Positions 25,958 through 34,032 of a stretch of 49,523 bases of DNA are shown one piece after another. The first letter of the stretch is position 1; each line of letters begins with the position of its first letter. The position numbers and the translations under genes are program-made. The DNA comes from Rhabdochlamydiaceae bacterium. Lineage in GTDB: Bacteria; Chlamydiota; Chlamydiia; Chlamydiales; Rhabdochlamydiaceae. The DNA is taken from assembly GCA_019752555.1 (NCBI GenBank), contig JAIELY010000036.1, forward strand, positions 1-49,523, written 5' to 3'. A model generated the notes under the pieces. The model saw only the letters and a program-made list of their open reading frames with translations, did not search any database and had not been told where the DNA came from.

Positions 25958-27273
25958 GCTATCTTTGGTGTTTCATTTCGTTTTTGTTACTAGTGTTGTT
26001 TCCCAGAAATCCCTGCCACTCTGACTGCGTGAGAGCCCCGCGGTTGAACGATCCTAAAGGCCGCTGCGTGGCATTCACACAGCTAACTTTACGATCGTCC
26101 AACCCCGGGAGCTTTGACGCTAGTCACAGTGGTAGGGATTTCTGGGAAACAACACTAGCGTTGTTTCCTGGGAATTCTAATCAAACTAAACGGGCGCCTT
26201 ATTTAAACGATTGTGTGAATGAGAAGGTCCCTGCGAAAATAGCGTGGAAGAGCCGGGTGCGGGTTGAGGCTTTAAAGAGTCTTGATGAGTTTTTGAATTG
26301 GCATCTGGGCAATGAGACGCGCTCTTACCTATTGCGTTTGCCGATCGTGGGGGTAAATTATGTCTATCCTCAGGGCTGGATGGGGAATTTTCAAGAGCTG
26401 CATGGTTTTTTTTCTCCTTATCAGCCTTTAGTGGGAAGGGTGTCGGGATATCAGGAGGATCTTGATAGCACGCGTTGTGTTTTGCAGGCGGTCATCCAAA
26501 ATTTATCTGATAAGAGATTGCAGAGCTTTGCTGCAGATGAGATCTTGGCAAAGGTGCTTGCCTATCGGGATCTGCATTTGGGCGAGGAGCTTTTATTGCC
26601 TTGCTGTGATCAGGGGAAAATTGAGCTGCGCTCTTATAAGGTCGATGAGGTTTTTAATTTGTGGCTGGGGATGCCAGCATATGGTTTAGTGCCTCTTGAT
26701 AAAGGAGCTTCGCTTCTGTTATTTCGTGGGACGGATTTTTCGTTAGATGCTCCTAGAGGCTGGGCCTCGTTGATGAGCGATGTGGATCTATCTGGGCCAG
26801 GACTCCATGCGTTTCAAAAAGCGCAGCCTAAGATCCACGCATGGCTTAAAAAATGTGCAGATTCGGGAAGCAAGGCGCGTGTTATGGGCTATAGCCTAGG
26901 GGGCGCTTTGGCAGCGTATGCTTATATTTTTGAAAATGAGTGGATTGCAGAAGAGGGCTCTTGCGGTTTTAATTTACCGGGGGTCTCTGATTTAGTCATT
27001 GAGCAATGGAATGCCCTTTGCTGCAAGAGGCAGTTGGGCTTTGTGAGTTTTGTGAATCGGGGAGATGTGGTTTCCAAGGTTGGCAAGTTGTTTGGAGAGG
27101 TCTATGAGCTTTCTCTTGATGCCCCGATGAAACCAATGACGGCACACACCCTGCTGATGTGTGCGCAGCCTTTTTTTGATCGTAATGCGGTGGATGTCGC
27201 TCTGGAGAATGAATCTAGACGGGTGGTTTCGGGTACTTTGCAAAGTGACCGAGCTCATGCTCAATCTCCATGA
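25954..27273 (+). CDS. class 3 lipase-like protein with a mobile element inserted in its N-terminus
   Basis: 439 residues, start ATG 25954 in an ATGA overlap with the preceding gene. Residues 1-13 begin a signal peptide ([13 protein letters not shown]). Residues ~14-68 are encoded by a foldback miniature element plus its CTAG duplication (165 bp, 55 codons), so the precursor now reads VLFPRNPCH...LALFPGN. The catalytic part is C-terminal: [11 protein letters not shown] near 254, nucleophile elbow [14 protein letters not shown] near 309, Asp in [12 protein letters not shown] near 368, His in [10 protein letters not shown] near 395, the triad layout of lipase class 3 (PF01764). It should hydrolyse lipid esters outside the cytoplasm if the altered signal still works. 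Its 3' end overlaps eno by 59 bp. Confidence 0.8.
   Translation: MSYLWCFISFLLLVLFPRNPCHSDCVRAPRLNDPKGRCVAFTQLTLRSSNPGSFDASHSGRDFWETTLALFPGNSNQTKRAPYLNDCVNEKVPAKIAWKSRVRVEALKSLDEFLNWHLGNETRSYLLRLPIVGVNYVYPQGWMGNFQELHGFFSPYQPLVGRVSGYQEDLDSTRCVLQAVIQNLSDKRLQSFAADEILAKVLAYRDLHLGEELLLPCCDQGKIELRSYKVDEVFNLWLGMPAYGLVPLDKGASLLLFRGTDFSLDAPRGWASLMSDVDLSGPGLHAFQKAQPKIHAWLKKCADSGSKARVMGYSLGGALAAYAYIFENEWIAEEGSCGFNLPGVSDLVIEQWNALCCKRQLGFVSFVNRGDVVSKVGKLFGEVYELSLDAPMKPMTAHTLLMCAQPFFDRNAVDVALENESRRVVSGTLQSDRAHAQSP
25994..26154 (+). mobile_element. foldback miniature transposable element (161 bp) with CTAG target duplication
   Basis: Left end TGTTGTTTCCCAGAAATCCC, right end its complement (GGGATTTCTGGGAAACAACA). 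The outer 34 bp per side match with three mismatches, and pairing goes on with a few mismatches and two 1-nt bulges until arms of about 66 bp (25994-26059 and 26087-26154) enclose a 27-nt loop. Both sides are flanked by CTAG (25990-25993 and 26155-26158). It has no ORF of its own apart from the host lipase frame passing through it. The 4-bp CTAG duplication and TG/CA termini would fit mobilisation by an IS5-type transposase elsewhere in the genome, which is an inference. A deleted relative lies at 12840-12878. Confidence 0.9.
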
Positions 27274-28507
27274 GTCGATTGTATTTAGCGACGCGATCGG
27301 ATCTAGAGAGGGAGCCTGTTTTGATCTGGCCGGAGCGGGTGCCGACTGCGATGTCTGCGATCGAGGTGTCTGCAGTTTCTCCTGAGCGATGGGAGATGAT
27401 GGTTTTGTAGTTCTGCTTGCGGGCAATCTCTATTGTTTCTAAAGTTTCTGTGAGAGTCCCGATCTGGTTGACTTTGATGAGGATTGCATTTGCAACGTTT
27501 TCTCGAATGCCTTTTTCTAAGAACTTGGGGTTCGTGACGAAGATGTCATCGCCCACTAGCTGGATGTTTTTTCCAAGTTTTGCGGTGAGCTTTTGCCAAG
27601 AGGTCCAGTCGTTTTGATCGAGGGCGTCTTCGATGGAATCAATCGGGTAGCTGGAGCAGAGAGTTTCAAGATATTGGATCTGTTCTTCTGCTGTGCGGTT
27701 TTCAAAGGGGAGTTTCGCCTCTTTCTTTTTTCTTTCGAAATAGGTTTTTGTTTGCGGGTCGTAGAACTCTGAGGCTGCGCAATCGAGTGCGATTGTGACC
27801 TCGCGCCCTGGCTTATAGCCTGCTGTTTCAATTGCTTTCATTATAAAATCAAGCGCTTCTTGATCAGATTTCAAGCGGGGAGCAAAGCCTCCTTCATCGC
27901 CTACTGAGGTGGCGTGGCCGGCTTTATGAAGAAGGTGTTTAAGTGCGTGAAAGATTTCAGCGCCATAGCGCACGGCTTCTTTTAAATTAGGCGCGCCAAT
28001 GGGGCGGATCATAAACTCTTGGAAGTCGAGGGTGTTATCTGCATGAGCGCCGCCATTGAGGATGTTCATCATGGGAACGGGGAGCTGAATGGCTAAATCT
28101 TTTCCAAGAGAGTGGTAAAAGGATGTTTTTTGAGCTGCTGCGGAGGCTTTTGCAACTGCAAGGGAAATGCCAAGGATGGCGTTGGCTCCGTAGCGGGATT
28201 TATTGGCAGTGCCGTCGGCTTCAATCATCAGCTGATCGATCGCCCTTTGATCAAAGACGCTTTTTCCGAGCAATAGTTCAGAGAGGGGGCCTGTGACATT
28301 TTGGACAGCTTTTAAGACCCCTTTTCCCCCGTAGCGCTTTGGATCTTGATCGCGTAGCTCGACAGCTTCATGTTCTCCTGTGGAGGCTCCTGAAGGGACT
28401 GCTGCTTTTCCAAGATGGCCGGTTGATGTTCTTACAAAAACTTCAAGGGTAGGGTTGCCGCGGGAATCGAGAATTTCTAATGCTTCGATCGATTGAATCG
28501 TCGCCAT
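27215..28507 (-). CDS. eno: enolase
   Basis: 430 residues converting 2-phosphoglycerate to phosphoenolpyruvate, and in other bacteria also a degradosome subunit. Seen: [16 protein letters not shown] loop, GDEGGFAP with catalytic Glu, the three magnesium ligands in [22 protein letters not shown] and [11 protein letters not shown], catalytic Lys in [10 protein letters not shown], and [17 protein letters not shown]. The start at 28507 follows TGAGGTG, whose TGA is the stop codon of a vestigial rsgA 3' end (28518-28589), showing that rsgA once lay directly upstream and was coupled to eno. Its 3' end overlaps the lipase gene by 59 bp. The eno-rsbU neighbourhood is shared with Chlamydia. Confidence 0.98.
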   Translation of the reverse strand: MATIQSIEALEILDSRGNPTLEVFVRTSTGHLGKAAVPSGASTGEHEAVELRDQDPKRYGGKGVLKAVQNVTGPLSELLLGKSVFDQRAIDQLMIEADGTANKSRYGANAILGISLAVAKASAAAQKTSFYHSLGKDLAIQLPVPMMNILNGGAHADNTLDFQEFMIRPIGAPNLKEAVRYGAEIFHALKHLLHKAGHATSVGDEGGFAPRLKSDQEALDFIMKAIETAGYKPGREVTIALDCAASEFYDPQTKTYFERKKKEAKLPFENRTAEEQIQYLETLCSSYPIDSIEDALDQNDWTSWQKLTAKLGKNIQLVGDDIFVTNPKFLEKGIRENVANAILIKVNQIGTLTETLETIEIARKQNYKTIISHRSGETADTSIADIAVGTRSGQIKTGSLSRSDRVAKYNRLMEIEHELGHFAKYPKPPV

Positions 28508-28517
28508 CGTGCACCTC

Positions 28518-28589
28518 ATCTATGTCGATGTTCTTCGGAAAGTGAGGTCATTAAAGCGCAATAGGAAGCAAAGCGCAAGGGAGAAATCT
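28518..28589 (-). repeat. 72-bp direct repeat, outer copy of the rsgA 3' end
   Basis: 70 of 72 positions match 30162-30233. Read on minus it encodes the rsgA tail ([17 protein letters not shown]) and ends in TGA, which is part of the eno ribosome-binding region. The copy begins one base after the end of the AbiEii gene (stop 28591-28593). It is interpreted as the original rsgA terminus. Confidence 0.92.
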
Positions 28590-28590
28590 G

Positions 28591-29445
28591 TTAATAAGAG
28601 TCGGTTAGCCATTGATTGATGGCAGATACCACATTCTCGATCGATTCTGGGATGGCAACTGAATTTTTTTTTGTTTTGAGTTTTCTGTGGTATGAATTCC
28701 AACTTTTTCCAAGTGTTTCAAAAGCAGATTGATCAAATATAATGGGTAATTTTTTGAGAGGAGTTTTTCTATGTTCGAAAACGAGCTGAAGTGCTTTTTT
28801 GGTGAGTGAATTATCAAGATTGCCTAAGTAAATTAACGAATAGAGGTCGTGAAAATCTTTCATGCGTGTATTGGTTGCACCTCGGAAGACAAGAGTTTCT
28901 AATTTTTCTGCAAAAATAAATTCCTTAGGATAACAATATAATGAAATCGTGCTCTCAAAAAGCGGGCCTCTGGATGTAGCAATCAGATCTATTAAATAAT
29001 CAATGGGCTCAACGCGATCGCCGAAGCCCAGATCAATGCGTATGATTGTTCGTGTCGCTCCAAATTTTGCTAAGAGCGATACTTCTGCACCTGTGTATGC
29101 TAAATGTATATGATCCAATATTTTGATTTTAGTCACTTCGAATATAAAACTATCATTGCTATCGATATCACAAATTGTCTGTAGAACTGCTTTCAAAGAT
29201 TGCTCAGTATTTGAAAGCTGTTGTATGAAAAAATCAAGATCTTGAGTTTCTCTGCCCAATGGTAGATATTTTGCCAAAAGCATTCCTCCTTTTAAAACGA
29301 ATTTTGTTCGAAAAGAGGAGTGGGATAATCGAATTAGAAATCTCTCTAGAATTAAATTCCTCCAAAGTTCTGCAAATGTTGTTTCTCTTTCTTTGGCGAG
29401 AGCTTTGATTTTTTCTTTGATTGATTGTTCGATAGCGGATTTCAT
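28591..29445 (-). CDS. abiEii: AbiEii-type nucleotidyltransferase toxin
   Basis: 284 residues of the AbiEii/MenT family (PF08843), DNA polymerase beta-like nucleotidyltransferases that arrest growth, in MenT-like members by modifying tRNA acceptor ends. Motif I is TKFVLKGGMLLAKYL near residue 50, followed by the metal-binding RETQDLDFFI near 66 (D-x-D). The C-terminal signature YPKEFIFAEKLETLVFRG then NTRMKDFHDLYSLI holds motifs III/IV. It overlaps the antitoxin gene by 4 bp (ATGA), the standard arrangement of type IV AbiE modules. The gene is lower in GC than neighbouring rsgA and eno, and the pair is enclosed by direct repeats, so it looks transferred. The active-site residues appear intact. 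Confidence 0.92.
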   Translation of the reverse strand: MKSAIEQSIKEKIKALAKERETTFAELWRNLILERFLIRLSHSSFRTKFVLKGGMLLAKYLPLGRETQDLDFFIQQLSNTEQSLKAVLQTICDIDSNDSFIFEVTKIKILDHIHLAYTGAEVSLLAKFGATRTIIRIDLGFGDRVEPIDYLIDLIATSRGPLFESTISLYCYPKEFIFAEKLETLVFRGATNTRMKDFHDLYSLIYLGNLDNSLTKKALQLVFEHRKTPLKKLPIIFDQSAFETLGKSWNSYHRKLKTKKNSVAIPESIENVVSAINQWLTDSY

Positions 29446-30038
29446 ATTATAAGCGCTGAAATGTATTTTTTTAAGTCGACTCTAAGCTTTTTTGCGTATT
29501 TTAATAGTTTTTCAATGTTTGGCTTTGTATTTTTATTGGTTTTTAAGTAGGCGTTGAGAGATTTTAATGCGGTTTCTTGATCTAAATACCGAAAAGCATC
29601 AACGATCGTGCGTTCACGATCAAAAATCTTCAGTTTTTGATTGCCGATTTTAATCATCGTTTTGCCAAGAGAGGTATTTCTCATTCGAACGATGCGGGTA
29701 TTTTCACGCTCTGGGGAGGTAGTTGTATGAGGAACTGCAATCCAAAACTCTCTCATAATTTCATCTGTCAAACCATAATAACATAACGCTGAGATAAGGC
29801 ATATGATCCCATTGGGGATGCTCAAAACGGAAAGAACTAGATCTTCCCATTCAAAATCGCGATCAAAATCAACGTTTTTGATCCTATAAATGCCTCTCGC
29901 AACACGTTCGATATATCCTTTCGCGCTGAAATAAGCGAGCATCCTAGCCGGGATTCCAGCCGCCCTTCCTTCCGCGGAGGAGAAAACCGGCTTTTTTGAT
30001 AGCTGCTGGAATGCAGTAATGTATTTTGATTTAATCAT
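29442..30038 (-). CDS. abiEi: AbiEi-type antitoxin / autorepressor
   Basis: 198 residues. The N-terminal winged helix-turn-helix is seen in YITAFQQLSKKPVFSSAEGR, AAGIPARMLAYFSAKGYIER and VARGIYRI. The C-terminal AbiEi domain follows with GIICLISALCYYGLTDEI and IFDRERTIVDAFRYLDQETA. AbiEi proteins neutralise AbiEii without forming a tight complex (type IV) and repress their own promoter through inverted repeats. A matching 25-bp palindrome overlaps the -35 box here. The ATG lies only 6 bp past the -10 box, so the transcript should be leaderless. The downstream gene starts within its stop. Confidence 0.92.
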   Translation of the reverse strand: MIKSKYITAFQQLSKKPVFSSAEGRAAGIPARMLAYFSAKGYIERVARGIYRIKNVDFDRDFEWEDLVLSVLSIPNGIICLISALCYYGLTDEIMREFWIAVPHTTTSPERENTRIVRMRNTSLGKTMIKIGNQKLKIFDRERTIVDAFRYLDQETALKSLNAYLKTNKNTKPNIEKLLKYAKKLRVDLKKYISALII

Positions 30039-30044
30039 AACTAG

Positions 30045-30081
30045 ATTGTAATATAAACACCCGTTTGAGTCAAGTGGGTGT
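30045..30081 (-). promoter_or_regulatory. AbiE promoter with palindromic operator
   Basis: On minus: TTGACT (plus 30068-30073), 17-bp spacer, TACAAT (plus 30045-30050), then 6 bp and the abiEi ATG. The -35 box lies inside a 25-bp palindrome (plus 30057-30081) with arms ACACCCACTTGA and TCAAACGGGTGT, 10 of 12 pairs complementary. Repressor binding would occlude the -35. Confidence 0.8.
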
Positions 30082-30159
30082 CTGAATTACATTTAATGGT
30101 TGGGGTTGGGTGTAACTAATTTAAAATCAGGCGATTGCAATAGAAAATGATCTTGGCTT

Positions 30160-31287
30160 TTATCTATGTCGATGTTCTTCGGATAGTGAGGTCATTAAAG
30201 CGCAATAGGAAGCAAAGCGCAAGGGGGAAATCTCTTTTTCTTCCGCGGCTTGGCGCACTCTGCAGCCGGGCTCTGTCTGGTGCGAGCAGTCGGGAAATCT
30301 GCATTCGGAGCTTAACTCTGTGATTTCGGGATAATAGGCGGCAAGATCTTGTGCCTCTAGGTCCCATAGGCCGAAACTTTTGATCCCGGGAGTGTCGATG
30401 CAAAAGCCTCCTCCTTCTAAGGGGACAAGGTGGGTTGTTGTGGTTGTGTGCGAGCCTTTGCGGGTGCTTTGGACGATCGAGCCTGTCGCAAGGGAGGTGC
30501 CGGCAACGAGGTTGATCAGAGAGGATTTTCCTACACCGGATTGTCCCGAAAAGACGGAGGTTTTATTGCGCATTGCGGCTTTTAGCTCTTCAATCCCCTC
30601 TTGTGTTGCGGCGCTGACGGGGATGACTTGAATTCCAAGTGCGCGGTAGGCCTGGACAAAGGCGTCGTAGATCTCTTTTTCTTGTGCAAGCTCTTCTTTT
30701 GTTGTGTGCTCGGGAGGATGGGTCAAGAGATCGATTTTGTTAACAACGAGAAGAGGCTGCATGTTCCCTTTGTCGGTGGCGATGATGTAGCGGTCGACAA
30801 GGGGCGGTTTTAAATTGGGGATCAACACGGAGCTTGTGATGATCACTTGGTCGATGTTGACGGCGATGAGTTGTTCTTTATTGCGGGAGAGATTGTCTGC
30901 GCGAGAGAGGATCGATGTGCGCTCTTCGATGCTGCTGATAATGCCCTGTTCTTGCCCTTTGTCTTCAAACCGAACAAAATCGCCTACTGCGATCAGGTTT
31001 TTAGTGCGGCTTTTGTCTTGTTTAAGAGCGCCTTTTAAGGAGCATAGGATTTCTTTTTCCTCTGTTTTGACAATGATCCCCTCGGGAAGGATCGCAATGA
31101 CTCTGCCTTTGGGAAGAGATGCGTCGATCGCTGTGCGCGGCGTGTTTTTTTTGAGTTGGTCTTGATCGGATTTTTTGTATTTGGAACGGTCTTTTTGGAC
31201 GGCGATTTTGCGCTCTTTGCGATGCTGTTTTCTATCGCGTGCGTGGAAATCTTCTTCGTAATGGTAGATGTCGTCTTTTTTAGACAT
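30160..31287 (-). CDS. rsgA: ribosome small-subunit GTPase RsgA
   Basis: 375 residues, a circularly permuted GTPase that checks late 30S maturation. After a basic N-terminal extension of ~60 residues (RKQHRKERKIAVQKDRSKYK) comes the OB fold (GRVIAILPEGIIVKTEE). Then G4 NKIDLL near 182, G1 GQSGVGKSSLINL near 247, G3 DTPGIKSFG near 297, and the zinc knuckle CRFPDCSHQTEPGC near 328-342 (C-x5-C-x-H-x5-C). ATG 31287 is chosen because the OB fold follows and GAGG is upstream. It overlaps the preceding methyltransferase gene by 8 bp. The final 72 bp are duplicated at 28518, and the stop is TAA here but TGA in the outer copy. Confidence 0.95.
   Translation of the reverse strand: MSKKDDIYHYEEDFHARDRKQHRKERKIAVQKDRSKYKKSDQDQLKKNTPRTAIDASLPKGRVIAILPEGIIVKTEEKEILCSLKGALKQDKSRTKNLIAVGDFVRFEDKGQEQGIISSIEERTSILSRADNLSRNKEQLIAVNIDQVIITSSVLIPNLKPPLVDRYIIATDKGNMQPLLVVNKIDLLTHPPEHTTKEELAQEKEIYDAFVQAYRALGIQVIPVSAATQEGIEELKAAMRNKTSVFSGQSGVGKSSLINLVAGTSLATGSIVQSTRKGSHTTTTTHLVPLEGGGFCIDTPGIKSFGLWDLEAQDLAAYYPEITELSSECRFPDCSHQTEPGCRVRQAAEEKEISPLRFASYCALMTSLSEEHRHR
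30162..30233 (-). repeat. 72-bp direct repeat, inner copy (functional rsgA end)
   Basis: Covers the last 23 codons of rsgA and the first base of its stop. It differs at two positions from 28518-28589. The 1572 bp between the copies (28590-30161) hold only abiEii, abiEi, their promoter and about 80 bp of AT-rich sequence. Confidence 0.92.
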
Positions 31288-32032
31288 GCGTGCCTCGTTG
31301 AAGGCGATCCATGAGGATGGCTCCTGCTGCAGAAACGTTAAGGGATTCGATGTCAGGGTGGATGGCGATTCTAACAAGAGTGCCATGGGGGTGAAGAAGA
31401 GGTGAGACGCCATGGGCTTCGTTGCCAAGGGCGAGCGCAAATGTGGATGGACATGCGATCTGTGTTGCGCCTTTTCCCTCTGCGATCCACAAGGGGAGTT
31501 TTTCAGAGGCGATGAGCGCGATGAGCTCCTCGTAAGAGCCTTGTCGAAAGGGGATTTTAAAGGTGGCGCCTTTGGCAGCGCGCAGCGCTTTCTCATTGAA
31601 TGGATCGCATGTTTCTTTGGTGAGAAAGACGCCCTCTATTTTCAGCGCTGCTGCAGTGCGTATGAGTGTTCCTACATTTCCTGGGTCGCTGATCCCATCT
31701 AGAATGAGCAGTTTTTGGATCCCCTTTAGCGATGCGGGACGGGGAAGAGATATTTCTGCGGCAAGCGGTTCGGGTTGCTGCACTCCGGTGACTTTTTTGA
31801 GAATTTGCTCGGGAACAATCAGGGTCTGTTCGGCGGTGATGCCAGGGGGAATGGGTGCGCCCTCTTCAACGAGCAGGGTTTTTAAGGGGAAATCGGTGGA
31901 AAGTTCTTGGACGAGCTTAATCCCTGGAATTAAAACGGTGCCTTGTGCTTCTCGGTAAGTGCGCTCGATCCGCAGTTTTACCAAATGTTTGACAATCGGA
32001 TGTTGTAAACTCGTAACGTCTCGTGTATACAT
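31280..32032 (-). CDS. TrmH/SpoU-family RNA 2'-O-methyltransferase
   Basis: 250 residues of the SPOUT superfamily, trefoil-knot SAM-dependent enzymes that methylate ribose in rRNA or tRNA. The N-terminal substrate-binding domain (LQHPIVKHLVKLRIERTYRE) precedes motif 1 ISDPGNVGTLIRTAAA near 112, motif 2 FALALGNEAHGVS near 205 and motif 3 IAIHPDIESLNVSAAGAI near 226. All three carry the expected Asn/Arg, Glu and Ser/Asn residues. The target (for example 23S rRNA G2251, as RlmB) cannot be told from sequence. It leads the minus-strand series ending in rsgA and eno and is divergent from rsbU with only 38 bp between. Confidence 0.9.
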   Translation of the reverse strand: MYTRDVTSLQHPIVKHLVKLRIERTYREAQGTVLIPGIKLVQELSTDFPLKTLLVEEGAPIPPGITAEQTLIVPEQILKKVTGVQQPEPLAAEISLPRPASLKGIQKLLILDGISDPGNVGTLIRTAAALKIEGVFLTKETCDPFNEKALRAAKGATFKIPFRQGSYEELIALIASEKLPLWIAEGKGATQIACPSTFALALGNEAHGVSPLLHPHGTLVRIAIHPDIESLNVSAAGAILMDRLQRGTHV

Positions 32033-32070
32033 AAAAATTTAAGTTGCGACCCCCTTTCAGGATAAGAATC

Positions 32071-34032
32071 ATGGCACATTCGGGATTCCCACACAAGTTA
32101 GAACCTAAGGAAAAGAGGCCTTTTTCGTTTAAAAAAATAGTTTCGAAGATGGCTGGAAAGTTGGGGTTTCGCGTTTTTTTTATTTCTCTCATTTTTTTGG
32201 TGGTTCCCCTCATCCTTTTTGGTTGGATGAGTTATCTCGAGGATTATTATTTTCGAAAGAAAGTTCTTTTTTTAGGTCTCAGTTCGATTGGATCGGGCAA
32301 AACGCGCTTTGCAGAGGAGATGATCCAAGATAAGCTGAATATGGCAGAACTGTTGACCTCAGCGATTGGAACACAAGGGGCATTGGGGGGAGTTGAGCTT
32401 TCAAAAGATGTTCTTAATCAGATGCTTAAAGAAATCTCGCTTCAAAAAAACACAGATTCGGCATTTTACCAACAAAAAAAGTCGACAGGCGAGTTTATAT
32501 GCACTCTTTCTGCTGAGCCTGGATTGATCGGGCGTAAGGATTTATTTCGCAAAGAGCAGCTGGAAGCTTTGCAGCTGGGGCAGAGTGTGTTTTTGGGATC
32601 GGATCCTGTGGAGGGGCTGAAAGAAATTTTTATCACTAAGGCGGTGTATTCTGGGAATAACGCGACTGGGATTGGGACGCTTACAATCGGTTTGGATGCT
32701 AAGGTTTGGTTAGACTGGATTGCTCTTGTTACAACAGCTCCGATCCATTTTCAGCTCTCTTTGCAAAAAAGCGATGGTTCGGTGTTTATCAACCAGGAAG
32801 ATCGGTTCGATGCGCATAATGCATGGCTCTTTACCATCGATCCGACCTATGACTCGGAAACGCTCTATAACCAAATCCTCGCTACCCCAGAGGGTCAGTC
32901 CTACATGAGTTTTTTTGGCGCACATAAACGGTGGCTGGGGATTCGGATGCAGGTTCCTGGAACATCTTTTTATCTTCTTATCCACGCACCTGCGGACTCT
33001 GTTTCAGTCATTCCCTCTTCAGCTCTTGTCTCCCGTTTGTTTAATGCGGGACTTATTTTTCTTGTGATCGGAGGGGGGTTGTCTTTGCTTCTCACGATTC
33101 GGATCTCTCGTCCTCTTAATGCGCTATTTCATGTGATGGGACAAGTGGAGAGGGGGAATTTGCTGGCGCGTTATCACAAAGATCGCATGGGTTTTGAGAT
33201 TAACGCATTAGGCCATACGTTTAATCGGATGCTCGATGCGGTGATCCATCATATCGAAGAGGCGCGTACTGAGCGGATGGCGCGCGAGATTCTTTCGAAA
33301 GAATTGAAGATTGGCCATGACATTCAAAGGAGCATTTTACCTCGTGAAAAACCAGATTTTCCAGGGGTGTCGATCGCAACAGGTTTTCAGGGAGCGCAAG
33401 AGGTGGCAGGAGATTTTTACGATATGTTTGTCACGGAAAAAAATGATCTTGTCTGCGCAATTGCAGATGCTGCGGGCAAAGGAATTTCTGCGTGTCTCTA
33501 TTCGTTTTTAGTAAGAAGCATGCTGCGCAGCTTTGCGAGCGTGAGCGATCTGCCCACTTCTATTGTAGAACAAACAAATGCGCTTTTTTGTAAAGACACT
33601 GCAGATTCGGGAAATTTTGTGACGGCATGGGTGGGATTAATGTCGGCGGGAACGAGAAAGCTGCATTATGTGAGTTGCGGGCATTTGCCAGCGCTTTTAA
33701 AACGGGCCAACGGAGCGCTTGAAGAGCTAACGACAGAGGGGATGGCGCTTGGGGTGATGCCGAACATGCAGGTCCAAGCTGCGAGTGTCGAGTTATCTTT
33801 TGGCGATGTTTTGATTTTATATACAGATGGGATCACAGATGCGCAAAATTCCTATTTTGAGCTATTTGGAAAAGAGCGTTTTCTAGAGGTTGTTAGAGGC
33901 ACAAAACACAAAAATGCCCAAGAGCTTGTGGATGCAGTTCTTGAGAGCGTTGATGCCTTTTCACAAGGACATCCTCCCTTTGATGATCGGACGCTTCTTG
34001 TGCTGCAAATGACAGAACCCAGGTTGACATGA
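32071..34032 (+). CDS. rsbU: RsbU-type membrane sensor PP2C (SpoIIE) phosphatase
   Basis: 653 residues from ATG 32071 (AGGA 9 bp upstream). Membrane segment 1 is GFRVFFISLIFLVVPLILFG. A periplasmic sensor of ~260 residues follows, then membrane segment 2 LFNAGLIFLVIGGGLSLLLT near 330, a HAMP linker (RISRPLNALFHVMGQVERGN) and a C-terminal PP2C domain: IQRSILPREKPDFPG, AGDFYDMF, IADAAGKGISACLYSFL, VSCGHLPAL, ILYTDGITDAQN, FDDRTLLVLQM. The metal-binding Asp residues are all there. In Chlamydia, RsbU dephosphorylates an anti-sigma antagonist (RsbV) and its outer domain has been reported to bind a dicarboxylate. The same partner-switching role is inferred. The autotransporter gene overlaps its stop (ATGA). 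Confidence 0.93.
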   Translation: MAHSGFPHKLEPKEKRPFSFKKIVSKMAGKLGFRVFFISLIFLVVPLILFGWMSYLEDYYFRKKVLFLGLSSIGSGKTRFAEEMIQDKLNMAELLTSAIGTQGALGGVELSKDVLNQMLKEISLQKNTDSAFYQQKKSTGEFICTLSAEPGLIGRKDLFRKEQLEALQLGQSVFLGSDPVEGLKEIFITKAVYSGNNATGIGTLTIGLDAKVWLDWIALVTTAPIHFQLSLQKSDGSVFINQEDRFDAHNAWLFTIDPTYDSETLYNQILATPEGQSYMSFFGAHKRWLGIRMQVPGTSFYLLIHAPADSVSVIPSSALVSRLFNAGLIFLVIGGGLSLLLTIRISRPLNALFHVMGQVERGNLLARYHKDRMGFEINALGHTFNRMLDAVIHHIEEARTERMAREILSKELKIGHDIQRSILPREKPDFPGVSIATGFQGAQEVAGDFYDMFVTEKNDLVCAIADAAGKGISACLYSFLVRSMLRSFASVSDLPTSIVEQTNALFCKDTADSGNFVTAWVGLMSAGTRKLHYVSCGHLPALLKRANGALEELTTEGMALGVMPNMQVQAASVELSFGDVLILYTDGITDAQNSYFELFGKERFLEVVRGTKHKNAQELVDAVLESVDAFSQGHPPFDDRTLLVLQMTEPRLT

